A stretch of DNA of 64,000 bases from Lolium rigidum (GCF_022539505.1 NC_061512.1:146923962-146987961); one strand, 5' to 3'; positions 44,654 through 58,449 are shown, numbered from the stretch's first letter. Numbers and translations are program-made. Notes: generated by a model not told the origin, from the sequence alone.

Positions 44654-45588
44654 TTATGATAAATGTTTATATACCATGCTATAATTGTATTAACCGAAAC
44701 ATTGATACATGTGTGATATGTAAACAACAAAGAGTCCCTAGTATGCCTCTTAACTAGCTTGTTGATTAATGGATGATTAGTTTCATAATCATGAACATTG
44801 GATGTTATTAATAACAAGGTTATATCATTGTATGAATGATGTAATGGATACACCCAATTAAGCGTAGCATAAGATCTCGTCATTAAGTTATTTGCTATAA
44901 GCTTTCGATACATAATTACCTAGTCCTTATAACCATGAGATCATATAAATCACTTATACCGGAAAGGTACTTTGATTACATCAAACACCACTGCGTAAAT
45001 GGGTGGCTATAAAGGTGGGATTAAGTATCCGGAAAGTATGAGTTGAGGCATATGGATCAACAATGGGATTTGTCCATCCCGATGACGGATAGATATACTT
45101 CGGGCCCTCTCGGTGGAATGTCGTCTAATGTCTTGCAAGCATATGAATAAGTTCATAAGAGACCACATACCACGGTACGAGTAAAGAGTACTTGTCGGAG
45201 ACGAGGTTGAACAAGGTATAGAGTGATACCGAAGATCAAACCTCGGACAAGTAAAATATCGCGAGACAAAGGGAATTGGTATTGTATGTGAATGGTTCAT
45301 TCAATCACTAAAGTCATCGTTGAATATGTGGGAGCCATTATGGATCTCCGGATCCCGCTATTGGTTATTGGTCGGAGTGAGTACTCAACCATGTCCGCAT
45401 AGTTCACGAACCGTAGGGTGACACACTTAAAGTTGGATGTTGAAATGGTAGTATTTGAATATGGAATGGAGTTCGAATATTTGTTCGGAGTCCCGGATGA
45501 GATCCCGGACATCACGAGGAGTTCCGGAATGGTCCGGAGAATAAGATTCATATATAGGATGTCATTTTATGTGAATAAAAATGTCGCG

Positions 45589-45620
45589 GAAGGTTCTATG
45601 GAAGGTTCTAGAAGGTTCTA
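45589..45620 (+). repeat. GGAAGGTTCTA triplet in LTR U3
   Basis: Three adjacent, slightly varied units containing GAAGGTTCTA lie about 245 bp upstream of the TATA box. The inner GAAGGTTCTAGAA resembles a heat-shock or stress-type element; function is inferred only. Confidence 0.6.
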
Positions 45621-45863
45621 GAAAAGTCCGGAAGAAACCACCAAGGAAGGTGGAGTCCACATGGGACTCCACCTCCATGGCCGGCCAACCCTAGTGGGGG
45701 AGGAGTCCCAAGTGGACTCCCCTTAGGGGGCCGGCCACCCCCACATGGGAGGTGGAACTCCCACCTTGGTGGGAGTCCTAGCTTGGCTAGGTTTCCCCTC
45801 CTATGGAAGGTTTTTGGTTCGGGTCTTATTCGAAGACTTGGACACCACCTCTTGGGGTTCCAC

Positions 45864-45872
45864 CTATATAAT
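45864..45872 (+). promoter_or_regulatory. LTR TATA box
   Basis: CTATATAAT within CCACCTATATAATGAGGGGC in the 5' LTR, at the position expected for the Copia promoter. Confidence 0.7.
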
Positions 45873-46375
45873 GAGGGGCCAAGGGGAGGGGCCGGCCACC
45901 CCAAGACCACAGCCCGGCCGCCCCCTTGAGTGGCCGGCCACCCCCTCCCAAACCCTAGCCGCCCCCTCTCCTCCATAGCTCCCGCGTGCTTTAGCGAAGC
46001 TCCGCCGGAGTTCTCCACCGCCACCGACACCACGCCGTCGTGCTGTCGGATTCAAGAGGAGCTACTACTTCCGCTGCCCGCCGGAACGGGAGGTGGACGT
46101 CGTCTTCATCAACAACCGAACGTGTGACCGAGTACGGAGGTGCTGCCCGTTCGTGGCGCCGGAACCGATCGTGATCAAGATCTTCTACGCGCTTTTGCAA
46201 GCGGCAAGTGAACGTCTACCGCAGCAACAAGAGCCTCATCTTGTAGGCTTTGGAATCTCTTCAAGGGTGAGACTCGATACCCCCTCGTTGCTACCGTCTT
46301 CTAGATTGCATCTTGGCTTGGATTGCGTGTTCGCGTTAGGAAAATTTTTGTTTTCTATGCAACGTTATCCTACAG

Positions 46376-46388
46376 TGGTATCAGAGCC
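46376..46388 (+). promoter_or_regulatory. Copia primer-binding site (initiator Met tRNA)
   Basis: TGGTATCAGAGCC one base after the LTR end, the standard Met-initiator tRNA primer site of plant Copia elements. Confidence 0.92.
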
Positions 46389-47573
46389 AGGTCTATGCAT
46401 AGATGGTTGCACGAGTAGAACACAATGGTTTGTGGGCGTTGATGCTCTTGTTATCTTTAGTTGAGTACTTTGCATCTTTATGGCATAGTGGGATGAAGCG
46501 GCTCGGACTAACTTTACATGACCGCGTTCATGAGACTTGTTCCTCGTTCGACATGCAACTTGTATTGCATAAGAGGCTTTGCGGGTGTCTCGTCTCTCCT
46601 ACTATAGTAAAGATTCAATTTACTCTTCTATTGACAACATTAGTATCAACGTTGTGGTTCATGTTCGTAGGTAGATTAGATCTATATCGAAAACCCTAAA
46701 CCACGTAAAATATGCAAACCAAATTAGAGAGCGTCTAACTTGTTTTTGCAGGGTTTGGTGATGTGATATGGCCATAATGTGATGATGAATATGTATGAGA
46801 TGATCATTATTGTATTGTGGCAACCGGCAGGAGCCTTATGGTTGTCTTTAAATTTCATGTTGAGTAGTATTTCAAAGTAGTTGTAATAGTTGCTACATGG
46901 AGGACAATCATGAAGACGGCGCCATTGACCTTGGTGCTTCGCCGACGATGATGGAGATCATGCCCGAAGATGATGGAGATCATGTCCGTGCTTTGGAGAT
47001 GAAGATCAAAGGCGCAAAGACAAAAGGGCCATATCATATCACATATGAACCGCATGTGATGTTAATCCTTTTTATGCATCTTATTTTGCTTAGATCGCGA
47101 CGGTAGCATTATAAGATGATCCCTCACTAAAATCTCAAGATAATAAAGTGTCCATCCTTAGTAGCACCGTTATCAAGTCTTGTCGTTTCGAAGCATCTCG
47201 TGATGATCGGGTGTGATAGATTCAATAAGTACATACAACGGGTGCAAGACAGTTTTGCACATGCGGATACTAAGGTGGCCTTGACGAGCCTAGCATGTAC
47301 GGACATGGTCTCGGAACACATGATACCGAAAGGTAGAGCATGAATCATATGATTGATATGATGAACACTTTGAGTGTTCGCCATTGAAATCACACCTTTT
47401 CTCGTGATGATCGGGTTTAGGTGCGGTGGATTTGGTTCGTGTGATCACTAAGACAATGCGAGGGATATTGTTTTGAGTGGGAGTTCACCTAGATTTTTAA
47501 TTATGTTGAATTAAAATTTGAACTCAATTTGTCATAAACTTAGTCTAAACTATTGCAAATATATGTTGTAGAG
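46389..47573 (+). other. Copia untranslated leader
   Basis: About 1.2 kb between primer site and gag ATG, with the GATGATGGAGATCATG duplication (about 46946 and 46970) seen in Angela-like leaders. No gene is present. Confidence 0.7.
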
Positions 47574-50500
47574 ATGGCGTCCCCAATCAATTTTAACCAG
47601 TTCCTAGAGAAAGAAAAACTTAAGAGCAACGGTAGCAACTTCACCGACCGGTTCCGTCATGTGAGGATCTTCCTCTCCGGCGGAAATCTGCAATATGTGC
47701 TTGATGCACCGCTAGGTGACCCTCCTGCAAAACTGAAACCGATGAAGTAAAAGCTGTTTACGAGACTCGGAAAACTCGGTACTCTCAAGTTCGAGTGTGC
47801 CATCCTGTGCGGTCCGGAATCCGATCTTCAAAAACGTTTTGAGCACCACGATCCTCATGAGTTGATGAATGAGCTGAAAGCTATTTTTGAGACTCATGCG
47901 GCCGTGGAATGCTATGAAGCATCGAAACATTTCTTCGAGCTGTATGATGGAAGAAGGCAGCTCCATTAGTGAGCACATGCTCGCCATGACCGGGCATGCG
48001 AAGAAACTCGGTGACTTGGGAATAGTGATTCCTAACGGATCGGGGATTAATCGTGTCCTTCAATCACTACCACCAAGTTACAAGAACTTTGTGATGAACT
48101 ACAATATGCAGAACATGAACAAGGAGTTACCTGAACTCTTTGGCATGTTAAAAGCTGCTGAGATTGAGATCAAGAAAGAGCACCAAGTGTTGATGGTCAA
48201 CAAGGCCACCAGTTTCAAGAAACAGGGCAAGTCTAAGGGAAAATTCAAGAAGGGTGGCAAGAAAGCTGCCACGCCTCCTGTGAAACCTAAGAACGGCCCT
48301 AAGCCTGATGCTGAGTGCTATTACTGCAAGGAGAAGGGACACTGTAAGCGTAATTGCTCCAAGTATCTGGCTGATCTGAAGAGCGGTCTTGTCAAGAAGA
48401 AGAAAGAAGTTATATCTGATATACATGTTATAGATGTTCATTTCACTGGTTCTCGTTCTAGTACCTGGGTATTTGATACTGGTTCGGTTGCTCATATTTG
48501 TAACTCGAAACAGGAACTAAAGAATAAACGACAACTGCTGAAAGATGAAGTGACGATGCGCGTTGGAAACGGATCCAAGGTCAATGTGATCGCAGTCGGC
48601 ACACTTCCTCTACATCTACCTTCGGGATTAGTTTTAAGCCTAAATAATTGTTATTATGTACTCGCGTTGAGCATGAACATTATATCCGGATCTTGTTTAA
48701 TGCAAGACGGTTATTCATTCAAATCTGAGAATAATGGTTGTTCTATTTTTATGAATAATATCTTTTATGGTCGAGCACCTGAAAAGAATGGCTTATTTCT
48801 ATTAGATCTCGATAGTAGTAATACGCATATACATAACATTGATGCTAAGCGAATTAAATTGAATGATAATTCTACTTATATGTGGCACTGTCGTCTTGGT
48901 CATATTGGAGTGAAACGCATGAAGAAACTCCATACTGATGGATTACTTGAATCACTTGATTTTGAGTCACTTGATAGATGCGAAGCATGTCTAATGGGAA
49001 AAATGACTAAGACTCCATTTTCTGGAATGATGGAGCGAGCTACTGACTTATTGGAAATCATACATACCGATGTGTGCGGACCAATGAGTGTAGCATCGCG
49101 CGGTGGTTATCGTTATGTTCTAACCTTCACGAGATGATCTGAGTAGATATGGGTATATCTATTTCATGAAACATAAATCCGAAACTTTCGAAAAGTTTAA
49201 GGAATTCCAAAGTGAAGTAGAAAATCAACGTAACAAGAAGATCAAATTTCTACGATCTGATCGTGGAGGTGAATATCTGAGTTATGAGTTTGGCATGCAT
49301 TTAAAGAAATGCGGAATACTTTCACAATTGACACCGCCGGGAACACCACAACGAAACGGTGTGTCTGAAAGTCGTAATCGAACTCTCTTAGATATGGTTT
49401 GTTCTATGATGTCTCTTACTGATTTGCCGTTATCATTTTGGAGTTATGCATTAGAGACAGCCGCATTCACTTTAAATAGAGCACCATCAAAATCCGTAGA
49501 AACGACATCGTATGAATTATGGTTTAATAAGAAACCTAAGCTGTCGTTCCTTTAAAGTTTGGGGTTGCGAAGCCTATGTAAAAAAGTTACAACCGGACAA
49601 GCTAGAACCCAAAGCGGAGAAATGCGTCTTCATAGGATACCCTAAGGAAACTATAGGGTACACTTTCTATCACAGATCCGAAGGCAAGATCTTTGTTGCT
49701 AAGAACGGAACTTTTCTTGAGAAAGAATTTCTCACTAAAGAGGTGACTTGGAAGAAAAGTAGAACTCGATGAGATTAATGAATCTATACTCGTTGATCGA
49801 GTAGCGCGAGTACCGGAAGTTGTACACTGTACCGCCTACACCGGCAACGAGAGGAAGCTAATGATAATGATCATGAAACTTCGAACGAGGAAACTACCGA
49901 ACCTCGCAGATCGACAAGGGAACGTGCCACTCCTGATTGGTATGATCCTTGTCTAAATGTCATGATTGTGGATAACAATGATGAGGACCCCGCGACGTAT
50001 GAAGAAGCGATGATGAGCCCGGATTCCAACAAATGGCAAGAAGCCATGAAATCCGAAATGGGATCCATGTATGATAACAAAGTATGGACTTTGGTAGACT
50101 TACCCGATAGCCGAAAGGCTGTCGAGAATAAATGGATCTTCAAGAGAAAAACAGATGCTGATGGTAATATTACTGTCTATAAAGCTCGACTTGTCGCAAA
50201 GGGTTTCCGACAAATTCAAGGAGTTGACTACGATGAGACTTTCTCACCCGTAGCGAAGCTAAAATCTGTGAGGATTTTGTTAGCAATAGCTGCATTTTTC
50301 GATTATGAGATTTGGCAGATGGATGTCAAAACGGCGTTCCTTAATGGAGACATTGAGGAAGAGTTGTATATGGTACAACCCAAAGGTTTTGTCGATCCTA
50401 AAAATGCTGATAAAGTATGCAAACTTCAGCGTTCAATCTATGGACTGAAGCAAGCATCAAGAAGTTGGAACCGACGCTTTGATAAGGTGATCAAAGACTT

Positions 50501-51348
50501 CGGGTTTATACGAGTGTCATGGAGAGGCCTGTATTTACAAGAAAGTGAGTGGGAGCTCGTAGCATTCCCGATATTATATGTAGATGACATATTATTGATT
50601 GGGAATGATATAGAACTATTAAGCAAGTGTAAAAGGTTATTTGAATAATAGTTTTTCAATGAAAGACCTTGGTGAAGCATCGTATATATTAGGCATCAAG
50701 ATTTATAGAGATAGATCAAGACGCCTAATAGGGCTATCACAGAGTACATACCTGGACAAGATTCTAAAGAAGTTTAGAATGGACGAAAGTAAGAAAGGGT
50801 TTTTACTTATGTTACCAGGCAAGGTCTTGAGTAAGACTCAAGGACCAGCTACGGCAGAAGAAAGAGAAAGGATGAATCAGATCCCCTATGCTTCGGCAGT
50901 AGGCTCTATTATGTATGCCATGCTATGTACAAGAACGGATATAGCGCATGCTGTTAGTTTGACTAGCAGATATCAAAGTGATCCAGGAATGGAGCACTCG
51001 GACAGCGGTCAAGAATATCCTGAAGTACTTGAAAAGAACTAAGGATATGTTTCTTTGTTATGGAGGTGACCAAGAGCTCGTTGTAACAAGTTACACCGAT
51101 GCAAGTTGGAACACCGATCCCGATGACTCTAAGTCACGGTCCGGGTACGTGTTTATATTGAATGGTGCTGCAGTAAGTCTGGGCAAGCTCGAAGCAGTGC
51201 ACGGTGGCGAAGTCTTCAACGGAATCGGAGTACATAGCGGCTTCAGAGGCTTCATCAGAAGCGGTATGGATGAAGAGGTTCATTGTAGAGCTCGGTGTGG
51301 TTCCTAGTGCATTGGACCCACTAGTCATATACTGTGACAACATGGGTG
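47574..51348 (+). pseudogene. Copia gag-pol polyprotein, frameshifted, 5' part
   Basis: It starts at ATG 47574 (MASPINFNQFLEKEKL). In order: gag; zinc knuckle CYYCKEKGHCKRNC; aspartic protease WVFDTGSVAHIC; pre-integrase MWHCRLGHIGVKRMKKLH; integrase from EIIHTDVCGPMS through GVSESRNRTLLD; RT with VDYDETFSPV, MDVKTAFLNGD, IYGLKQASRSWN and the catalytic YVDDILLIGND; and RNase H to YCDNMG. It would make virus-like particles, cDNA and integration enzymes in trans. The frame breaks at many points, at least seven of them CAG/CTG sites. The Athila element enters at 51349 within RNase H; the end of the frame is at 61876-62095. Confidence 0.93.
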
Positions 51349-52860
51349 TGATGACCCACAAGTATAGGGGGTATATCGTAGTATCTTCGATAAGTAAGAA
51401 TGTCGATCCCAACGAGGAGCAGAAGGTGTTGACAAGCAGTTTCGATGAAGGTTTCACTGTAAATGCTCACAGACAAGTATTCGGGGGTTTTGATGTAACA
51501 GATGAAATAAATACGAGTAAGTAAAATGCGAGAGGAATAATTGCAGCGAGTGGCCCAATCCTTTTTAGCACAAAGGACAAGCCGGTTTGTTTACTTATAA
51601 TGACCAAACGTTCTCGAGGACACACGGGATTTTAGTCTAATGCTTTCGCTACATACGGCTAAATAATCTTCATTGTTGTGATAAGTGTTGTGTGGGTGAA
51701 CCTATGCTAATGTACCGCCCTTCCTAGGACTAAATACATACTTGTGATTATACCCCTTGCAAGCATCCGCAACTACAAGAAAGTAATTAAGAATAAATCT
51801 AACCACAGCCTTAAACTGCGAGATCCTGCGATCCCTCCTGCATCGATATACCAACGGGTTTAGGTTTCTGTCACTCCGGCAACCCCGCAATTAGCAAACG
51901 AATACAAGATGCATTCCCCTAGGCCCATAAATGGTGAAGTGTCATGTAGTCGACGTTCACATGACACCACTAGAAGAATAACACCACAACTTAAATATCA
52001 CACCATTGAATATTACTCAACCATAGTTCACTACTAACATTTAGACTTCACCCATGTCCTCAAGAACTAAACGAACTACTCACGAGACATCATACGGAAC
52101 ATGATCAGAGGTGATATGATGATGAATAACAATCTGAACATGAACTTGGTTCAATGGTTTCACTCAATAGCATCAACAACAAGTATGAATAGATACCGGG
52201 AGAGTTTCCCCTATCAAACAATCAAGATCAAACCCAAATTGCTACGGCGGTGACGAGGTGCTGCGGAGGAGATGGCGGTGATGATGGTGGAGATGATGAT
52301 GATGGTGATGGAGATGATGTCCAGCTCGATGACGGTGACGATGGCGTCGATTTCCCCCTCCGGAGGGAATTTCCCCGGCGGATTCCTGCCCGCCGGAGAG
52401 CTCTTTTCTCTCTGGTGTTCTCCGCCCCGCAGAGGCGGCTGTAACTCTTCGCGAGGTACCCCTTCTGGCTTAGGTTTTCGGGACGAAGGATTTCGCGAAG
52501 AAAAGGAGGCGAAAGGAGTCGTGGGCCCTCCACACCATGTGGCGGCGCGGCCAGGGCCTGGGCCGCGCCGCCCTAGGGTGTGGGCCCACCCTGGCTCCTC
52601 CTGGCTCCTCCTTCTGGCTTCCTTCGTCATCTTGAAAAATAGGATTTTTGGTATAATTTCCTTCCACAGTTGATCTTCCGAAATATTGCGTTCGACGGTG
52701 CTTTTTCCGAGCAAAATCCGGCTCCGGTGTTCGATCCTCCAATAATGATGAAACATGCAAAATAGATGAAATAACATAAGTATTGTGTCCCAATATGAAA
52801 TATATCAATGAATAACGAGCAAATTATGATATAAAATAGTGATGCAAATTGGACGTATCA
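51349..52860 (-). repeat. Athila 3' LTR
   Basis: Plus-strand ends TGATGACCCACAAG and TTGGACGTATCA. Most of about sixteen differences from 60364-61875 lie at CAG/CTG or CCG sites. Includes a GATGATG-rich tract near 52270-52320. Confidence 0.94.
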
Positions 52861-52875
52861 ACTCCCCCCAAGCTT
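52861..52875 (-). promoter_or_regulatory. Athila polypurine tract
   Basis: On the minus strand AAGCTTGGGGGGAGT lies directly before the 3' LTR. A near copy (CAAGCTTGGGGGAGT) sits at 54599-54614 inside the element, a possible second plus-strand priming site. Confidence 0.8.
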
Positions 52876-54775
52876 AGACTTCGCTTGTCCCCAAGCGAAA
52901 CTGAACTCGATAGACATGACCACATGTTTATGGAGTGAAGAGTCGATAAACAAAATACGGACAAGAAGCATCATATTCATTCTCACAAGACATTATAGCA
53001 AACAACTTCTTCATATAACTCAATCTTGAAACAAGTATAAGGTAGTCACAAGTAAAGGTGCATAAGGAATCATAATTGGTGATGGCAAACTTTGTTCTTG
53101 GTCAGAGAACATTTAACAAATTATATTCATCTATTGAGCAGTGCTCTCATATTAACAGCTGATGGTAATCTTGCATACTCAATCATAATGGTCTCTTCGT
53201 AATCATTGATAACTTGCAAAGCTATATTCATTCAGATAAAACTTTGTACTAAACAAGGAAGAATAAAAGACATGATGTAGCAAATCACAATATAATGGTT
53301 TGATCACAACTACTCAAATGCTTGCTTGAGATGGAGAGAAATAGGTTTACTGACTCAACATAAAGTAAAAGACAGGCCCTTCGCGAGAGGAAGCGAGAGA
53401 TTAAATCATGTGCTAGAGCTTTTTCAGTTTTGAAATCATATAAAGAGAGTAAAAGTAAAGTTTGAGAGGTGTTTGTTGTTGTCAACGACTGGTAGCGGGT
53501 ACTCTAACCCCCTTGCCAAACAAACCTCCAAAGAGCGGCTCCCATGAAGGACGTTATCTCTACCCGCAAGGTAGATCATCCCTCTTCTCTTTTGTTTACA
53601 CATGTATTTTAGTTTATTTAAGGGTTGACACTCCTCCCAACCTTTGCTTACACAAGCCATGGCTAACCGAATCCTCGGGTGCCTTCCAACAATCTCATAC
53701 CATGGAGGAGTGTCTATTGCAAAATTAAGTTGCTTACCGATGAATCGGGGCAAAACATGTGAAGAGAATTATTAATGAAAGTTAATTAATTGGGGCTGGG
53801 AACCCCGTTGCCAGCTCTTATTGCAAAATTATAGGATAAGTGGATGAAGCCACTAGTCCATTAGTGGAGGCTGCCTAACAAGACTGAAAGATAAAACACC
53901 ACATACTTCCTCATGAGCTATGAAACATTGACACAAATAAGAAGTAATAAGTTTTGAATTGTTCAAAGGTAGCACATGAAGTATTTACTTGGAATGGCAG
54001 AAAATACCATGCAGTAGGTAGGTATGGTGGACACAGATGGCATAGGTTTGGGTTCAGGTTTGGATGTACGAGAAGTATTCCCTCTCAGTACAGGTCTTTG
54101 GCTAGCAAGGTTAATTAGCAAGCATAAGAGTCGAGGGAAACAAACAAATATACATATGATAGAAACAATCATGCATCTTCCTTGTAAGCACAAACAATTT
54201 TAACTTCAAAATAATGAGCTATGAGCTAACAAGAAAGACAATGAAACATCTACATGTATTTCTCTTTTCTATTTAAACCTCAAAGTGTTGTTGCTATTGA
54301 CCAATGCTAAGTTTGCCAAAACCAAATAGATTTACTCAATGCTCCCAAAGTGGTACCAATACTAAAATCAAGATCAATCATATAGCAGAAATTGCAAACT
54401 AAAATAAAGTGTGCAATATGTAGATGATAAGACTTCTCATTAATATTCCATAACGATAACTCACACCAAGGGATACATAGACAACTAAAGGAGAGATACT
54501 CCACACCGCAACCCATCTCATACGATAACTTCCCTACTCATGATATGACACTACTTGACAATAAAAGTAAAAGGTAGTGATAATGTGATACCGCGGCACT
54601 CCCCCAAGCTTGGAACAAACCAAGGGGATGCCAATACCGATGATGAATTACTCCTGAGGAGATGGTGGTGATGAATTCCTGACAAGCTTCTCAATAAGCT
54701 CCTGAAGCTCGTCAATCCTGTATATGAGATTGCGAATCATCTCTGAATTGTGCTCGACGCGGTTGGAGAGTCTGT
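52876..54775 (-). other. Athila 3' non-coding region
   Basis: AT-rich sequence between the 3' ORF and the LTR. I see no env-like frame with a membrane segment. Confidence 0.55.
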
Positions 54776-55195
54776 CTAATGGCGAGTCCCAGCTCTTGGA
54801 GTTATTTCCCCACTCTTCAGACTTCGAGCTCCTTTTCTCCTGCGAGTGTTAGAGCGATCTATATCCCACCGGCTAGGCAATGCTGCCTTGGGAGTCCCTT
54901 CAATTTGATTATTGAAAATTAGATTGCGGAAGGGGTGATGAGTGCCTGATGGAGATGTTTTCGAAGCTAGATAATGACGTGGAACCGCTCCTCCAGTGCG
55001 AATTCTTGCGCTCTTGTTTGCACTGAAAGTGTTGTCCACCACCTTGATGCTTGCAATGGTAGCACGCGGGTGTGCGCGCGAATCTTCCTTCACCTCTTCT
55101 TCATCCTCTTTCTTGACGTCCTTGTCTTCCTCTTTCCACCCAAGATCTCGATCTTCTTCATCTGGAAACTCCTTGCCCTTGTTCTTGGAGACCAT
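54776..55195 (-). CDS. Athila 3' ORF, 139 residues, unknown function
   Basis: ATG at 55195 opens MVSKNKGKEFPDEEDRDLGW, followed by a Lys/Glu-rich stretch (KEEDKDVKKEDEEEVKED) and a basic C-terminal half (RWDIDRSNTRRRKGARSLKS). It sits where many Athila elements have an extra ORF downstream of integrase, sometimes env-like; no signal peptide or membrane segment is seen here. The strongly split charge suggests a nucleic-acid- or protein-binding accessory product. Function unknown. Confidence 0.5.
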   Translation of the reverse strand: MVSKNKGKEFPDEEDRDLGWKEEDKDVKKEDEEEVKEDSRAHPRATIASIKVVDNTFSANKSARIRTGGAVPRHYLASKTSPSGTHHPFRNLIFNNQIEGTPKAALPSRWDIDRSNTRRRKGARSLKSGEITPRAGTRH

Positions 55196-55533
55196 GGTGC
55201 TTCTAAACTGAAAATAGATCCTGGCGAGAAACAGCTCGAAACAAAACACGTCGAAAACACGATATACGGACCTCCGGGGGTCCGGGGGATTATATAGCAA
55301 AAATTTTCTCGACAAAAGGAAAGTACCGGATCGAACCCGAGTCGGAAAGGGGCGAGGGGCGGCCAAACCATAGGTCGGCGCGGGCCCTGGCTAGGCCGCG
55401 CCGGCCTATGGTGCCACGCCCTCGTGCGTCCTTTCCACTCCGTTTCGAACTCGTAATTTCTCATATTTTCTAAAAACAGCGAAAATATTGTTCGGAAAGT
55501 AAATTGCGTACTTTTCATTACCAGTACTGTTAC

Positions 55534-58143
55534 CTATTCGAAGTTGAGTTCTGGCGGACTGTCAATTTGTCCTTTGATGAAAGCTTCCGGTGTTTCCACT
55601 CGAATAATATCAACATCAACATTGTAAGAATCACCTGAGATATAGTGCTTGAGTCTTTGCCCATTCACCACTTGCGTAGCATTGCCTTGGAGAGAGCTAA
55701 TCTTGATTGCTCCTGAGCGATACACCTCCTCGACAACATATGGTCCTTCCCATTTCGAGAGTAATTTCCCTGCAAAGAATCCGAGACGAGACCGATACAA
55801 TAGGACTTTATCCCCAATATTAAACTCTCTTTTGATGATCCTCCTATCATGCCATTTTTTAACTTTTTCTTTAAAGAGTTTAGCATTTTCATAAGCTTCA
55901 CTTCTCCATTCATCAAGAGAACTTAATTGTAGCAATCTCTTATCACCGGCAAGTTTAGGATCTTCATTTAATTCTCTGACAGCCCTATAAGCTTTGTGTT
56001 CTAGCTCTAAAGGTAAATGACAAGCTTTTCCGTAAACCATTTTATAAGGTGACATTCCCATGGGGTTTTTATAAGCAGTTCTATAAGCCCATAGTGCATC
56101 CTTCAATTTACTAGCCCAATTCTTTCTAGATTTATTAACGGTTTTATGCAAGATAGATTTAATCTCTCTATTTGATAACTCTACTTGACCACTAGTTTGA
56201 GGATGATAAGCGGAAGCAATTCTATGATTAATACCATACTTAGCAAGAGTTTTTCTAAAACCTCCATGAATAAAATGAGAACCTCCATCGGTCATAATAT
56301 ATCTAGGTACTCCAAATCTAGGAAAAATAATATCTAAAAGCATTTTTAAAGAGGTCTCACCATCAGCACTTTTTGTAGGTATGGCTTCCACCCATTTAGT
56401 AACATAATCAACAGCAACAAGTATATGAGTGTTACCTTTTGAAGAGGGAAAAGGTCCCATGAAGTCAAATCCCCAACAATCAAATGGTTCAATAACAAGG
56501 GTATAATTCATAGGCATTTCATTGCGTCTGGAGATATTACCAACCCTTTGGCATTCATCACAAGATAAAATAAACTTTCTCGCATCCTTGAAGAGAGTTG
56601 GCCAATAAAAACCTGATTGCAAAACCTTTTGCGCGGTTCTTTCTCCGGCGTGATGTCCTCCATAAGCACTACCATGACATTTACTCAATATCTCTTGTTG
56701 TTCATATTCGGGGACACATCTTCGCATAATACCATCCACTCCTTCTTTATATAAGTGTGGGTCATCCCAGAAATAATGCCTCAAATCATAAAAGAATTTC
56801 CTCCTTTCCTGAGCTGAAAAGGTTGGAGGCAAGTACTTGGAAACTATAAAGTTAGCATAATCAGCATACCAAGGACTGTCTCGCGAGCTCACCTTTATTA
56901 CAGCCAATTGTTCATTTGGAAAACTATCATTAACGAGAACAGGATCATAAGCAATATTTTCCAATCTAGACAAATTATCAGCAACGGGATTATCGGCACC
57001 TTTCCTATCTACAATATGTAAATCAAATTCTTGCAAAAGAAGTACCCATCTAATAAGCCTCGGCTTAGCATCTTTCTTTGTCATAAGGTATCTAATTGCA
57101 GCATGATCAGTATGAATAGTAACTTTCGAATCAACAATATAAGATCTGAATTTATCACAAGCAAAGACTACAGCTAATAATTCTTTTTCAGTTGTAGCAT
57201 AATTTCTTTGAGCAGCATCAAGGGTTTTACTAGCATAATGAATAACATTCAGTTTTTTATCTACTCGCTGTCCAAGAACAGCGCCTACAGATAAAATCAC
57301 TAGCATCACACATAATTTCAAATGGTAAATTCCAGTCGGGGGTTCAACTATAGGAGCAGTTGTTAAGGCTTTCTTAAGAGTTTCAAAAGCTTCCTTACAA
57401 TCATCATCAAAAATAAATGGTACATCTTTTTGAAGAAGATTAGTAAGAGGCTTTGAAATCTTGGAGAAATCTTTAATAAACCTCCTATAAAACCCTGCAT
57501 GACCAAGAACACTACGAATACCTTTAACATCCCTCGGATAGGGCATCTTCTCAATTGCTTCAACTTTAGCTCTATCAACTTCAATACCTCTCTCAGAAAT
57601 TTTATGTCCCAATACAATTCCTTCATTAACCATAAAGTGGCATTTCTCCCAATTAAGAACAAGGTTAGTTTCTTCACATCTCTGCAAAACTTTATCAAGA
57701 TTTCGCAAGCAACTATCAAATGAATTCCCATAGACAGAAAAATCATCCATGAATACTTCCACAATACTCTCACAAAAGCCATGAAAAATAGCAGACATGC
57801 ATCTTTGAAAAGTTGCAGGAGCATTACATAAACCAAAAGGCATACGCCTATAAGCATAAGTTCCATAGGGACAAGTAAAAGTGGTTTTCTCTTGATCTTT
57901 AGCTTTAACGACAATTTGTGAAAACCCAGAATAACCATCAAGAAAACAAAAATGAGTATTTTTAGATAACCTTTCTAGCATTTGATCAATAAATGGTAAA
58001 GGGTAATGATCTTTCTTAGTAACTTTATTAACTTTTCGAAAATCAATGCACATTCTATACCCTACAACTACTCTTTGAGGAATGAGCTCATCATTATCAT
58101 TAGGCACAACAGTCATACCTCCTTTCTTGGGAACACAATGCAC
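55534..58143 (-). CDS. Athila pol: reverse transcriptase, RNase H, integrase
   Basis: An 869-codon open frame. RT begins near [18 protein letters not shown], with [29 protein letters not shown] and the catalytic [12 protein letters not shown]. RNase H follows ([40 protein letters not shown]). The stretch just before it ([12 protein letters not shown]) looks out of frame against the usual C-D-A-S-D motif, so two compensating shifts or an error are likely. Integrase has a zinc-binding [11 protein letters not shown]...CDECQR and D,D,E core residues in [15 protein letters not shown] and SNREIKSIL, then a C-terminal tail. The frame ends at 55534. RT copies the RNA, integrase inserts the cDNA. Confidence 0.93.
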   Translation of the reverse strand: MHCVPKKGGMTVVPNDNDELIPQRVVVGYRMCIDFRKVNKVTKKDHYPLPFIDQMLERLSKNTHFCFLDGYSGFSQIVVKAKDQEKTTFTCPYGTYAYRRMPFGLCNAPATFQRCMSAIFHGFCESIVEVFMDDFSVYGNSFDSCLRNLDKVLQRCEETNLVLNWEKCHFMVNEGIVLGHKISERGIEVDRAKVEAIEKMPYPRDVKGIRSVLGHAGFYRRFIKDFSKISKPLTNLLQKDVPFIFDDDCKEAFETLKKALTTAPIVEPPTGIYHLKLCVMLVILSVGAVLGQRVDKKLNVIHYASKTLDAAQRNYATTEKELLAVVFACDKFRSYIVDSKVTIHTDHAAIRYLMTKKDAKPRLIRWVLLLQEFDLHIVDRKGADNPVADNLSRLENIAYDPVLVNDSFPNEQLAVIKVSSRDSPWYADYANFIVSKYLPPTFSAQERRKFFYDLRHYFWDDPHLYKEGVDGIMRRCVPEYEQQEILSKCHGSAYGGHHAGERTAQKVLQSGFYWPTLFKDARKFILSCDECQRVGNISRRNEMPMNYTLVIEPFDCWGFDFMGPFPSSKGNTHILVAVDYVTKWVEAIPTKSADGETSLKMLLDIIFPRFGVPRYIMTDGGSHFIHGGFRKTLAKYGINHRIASAYHPQTSGQVELSNREIKSILHKTVNKSRKNWASKLKDALWAYRTAYKNPMGMSPYKMVYGKACHLPLELEHKAYRAVRELNEDPKLAGDKRLLQLSSLDEWRSEAYENAKLFKEKVKKWHDRRIIKREFNIGDKVLLYRSRLGFFAGKLLSKWEGPYVVEEVYRSGAIKISSLQGNATQVVNGQRLKHYISGDSYNVDVDIIRVETPEAFIKGQIDSPPELNFE

Positions 58144-58449
58144 AGGACTAACCCATCTACTATCAGCAATAGGATATATAATACCAGCTTCAAGAAGTCA
58201 TAATACCTCATTCCTTACCACTTCCTTCATCTTCGAAATTAGACGACGCTGAGGTTCAACAACAGGCTTTGCATCATCTTCCATATTAATAGCATGTTGG
58301 CAAATAGATGGAGAAATCCCCTTTAAATCATCAAGAGTGTAGCCAATAGCTCCTCGGTGTTTCTTCAATATTCCCAATAACCTTTCTTCTTCAAACTCGA
58401 AAGCTTAGAACTAATAATAACGGGATATATTTTCTTATCATCAATATGA

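Larger units (their letters stand above)
44600..46374 (+). repeat. Copia 5' LTR
   Basis: TGTTGGAGATATGCCC...GTTATCCTACA, 1775 bp, followed one base later by the primer-binding site. It contains a TATA box at 45864-45872 and a triplicated GGAAGGTTCTA motif at about 45589-45620. Confidence 0.93.

Noticed and set aside
55665..57941. Open frames overlapping Athila pol in other frames
   Set aside because: They are shadows of the 869-codon pol frame, which carries the catalytic motifs.
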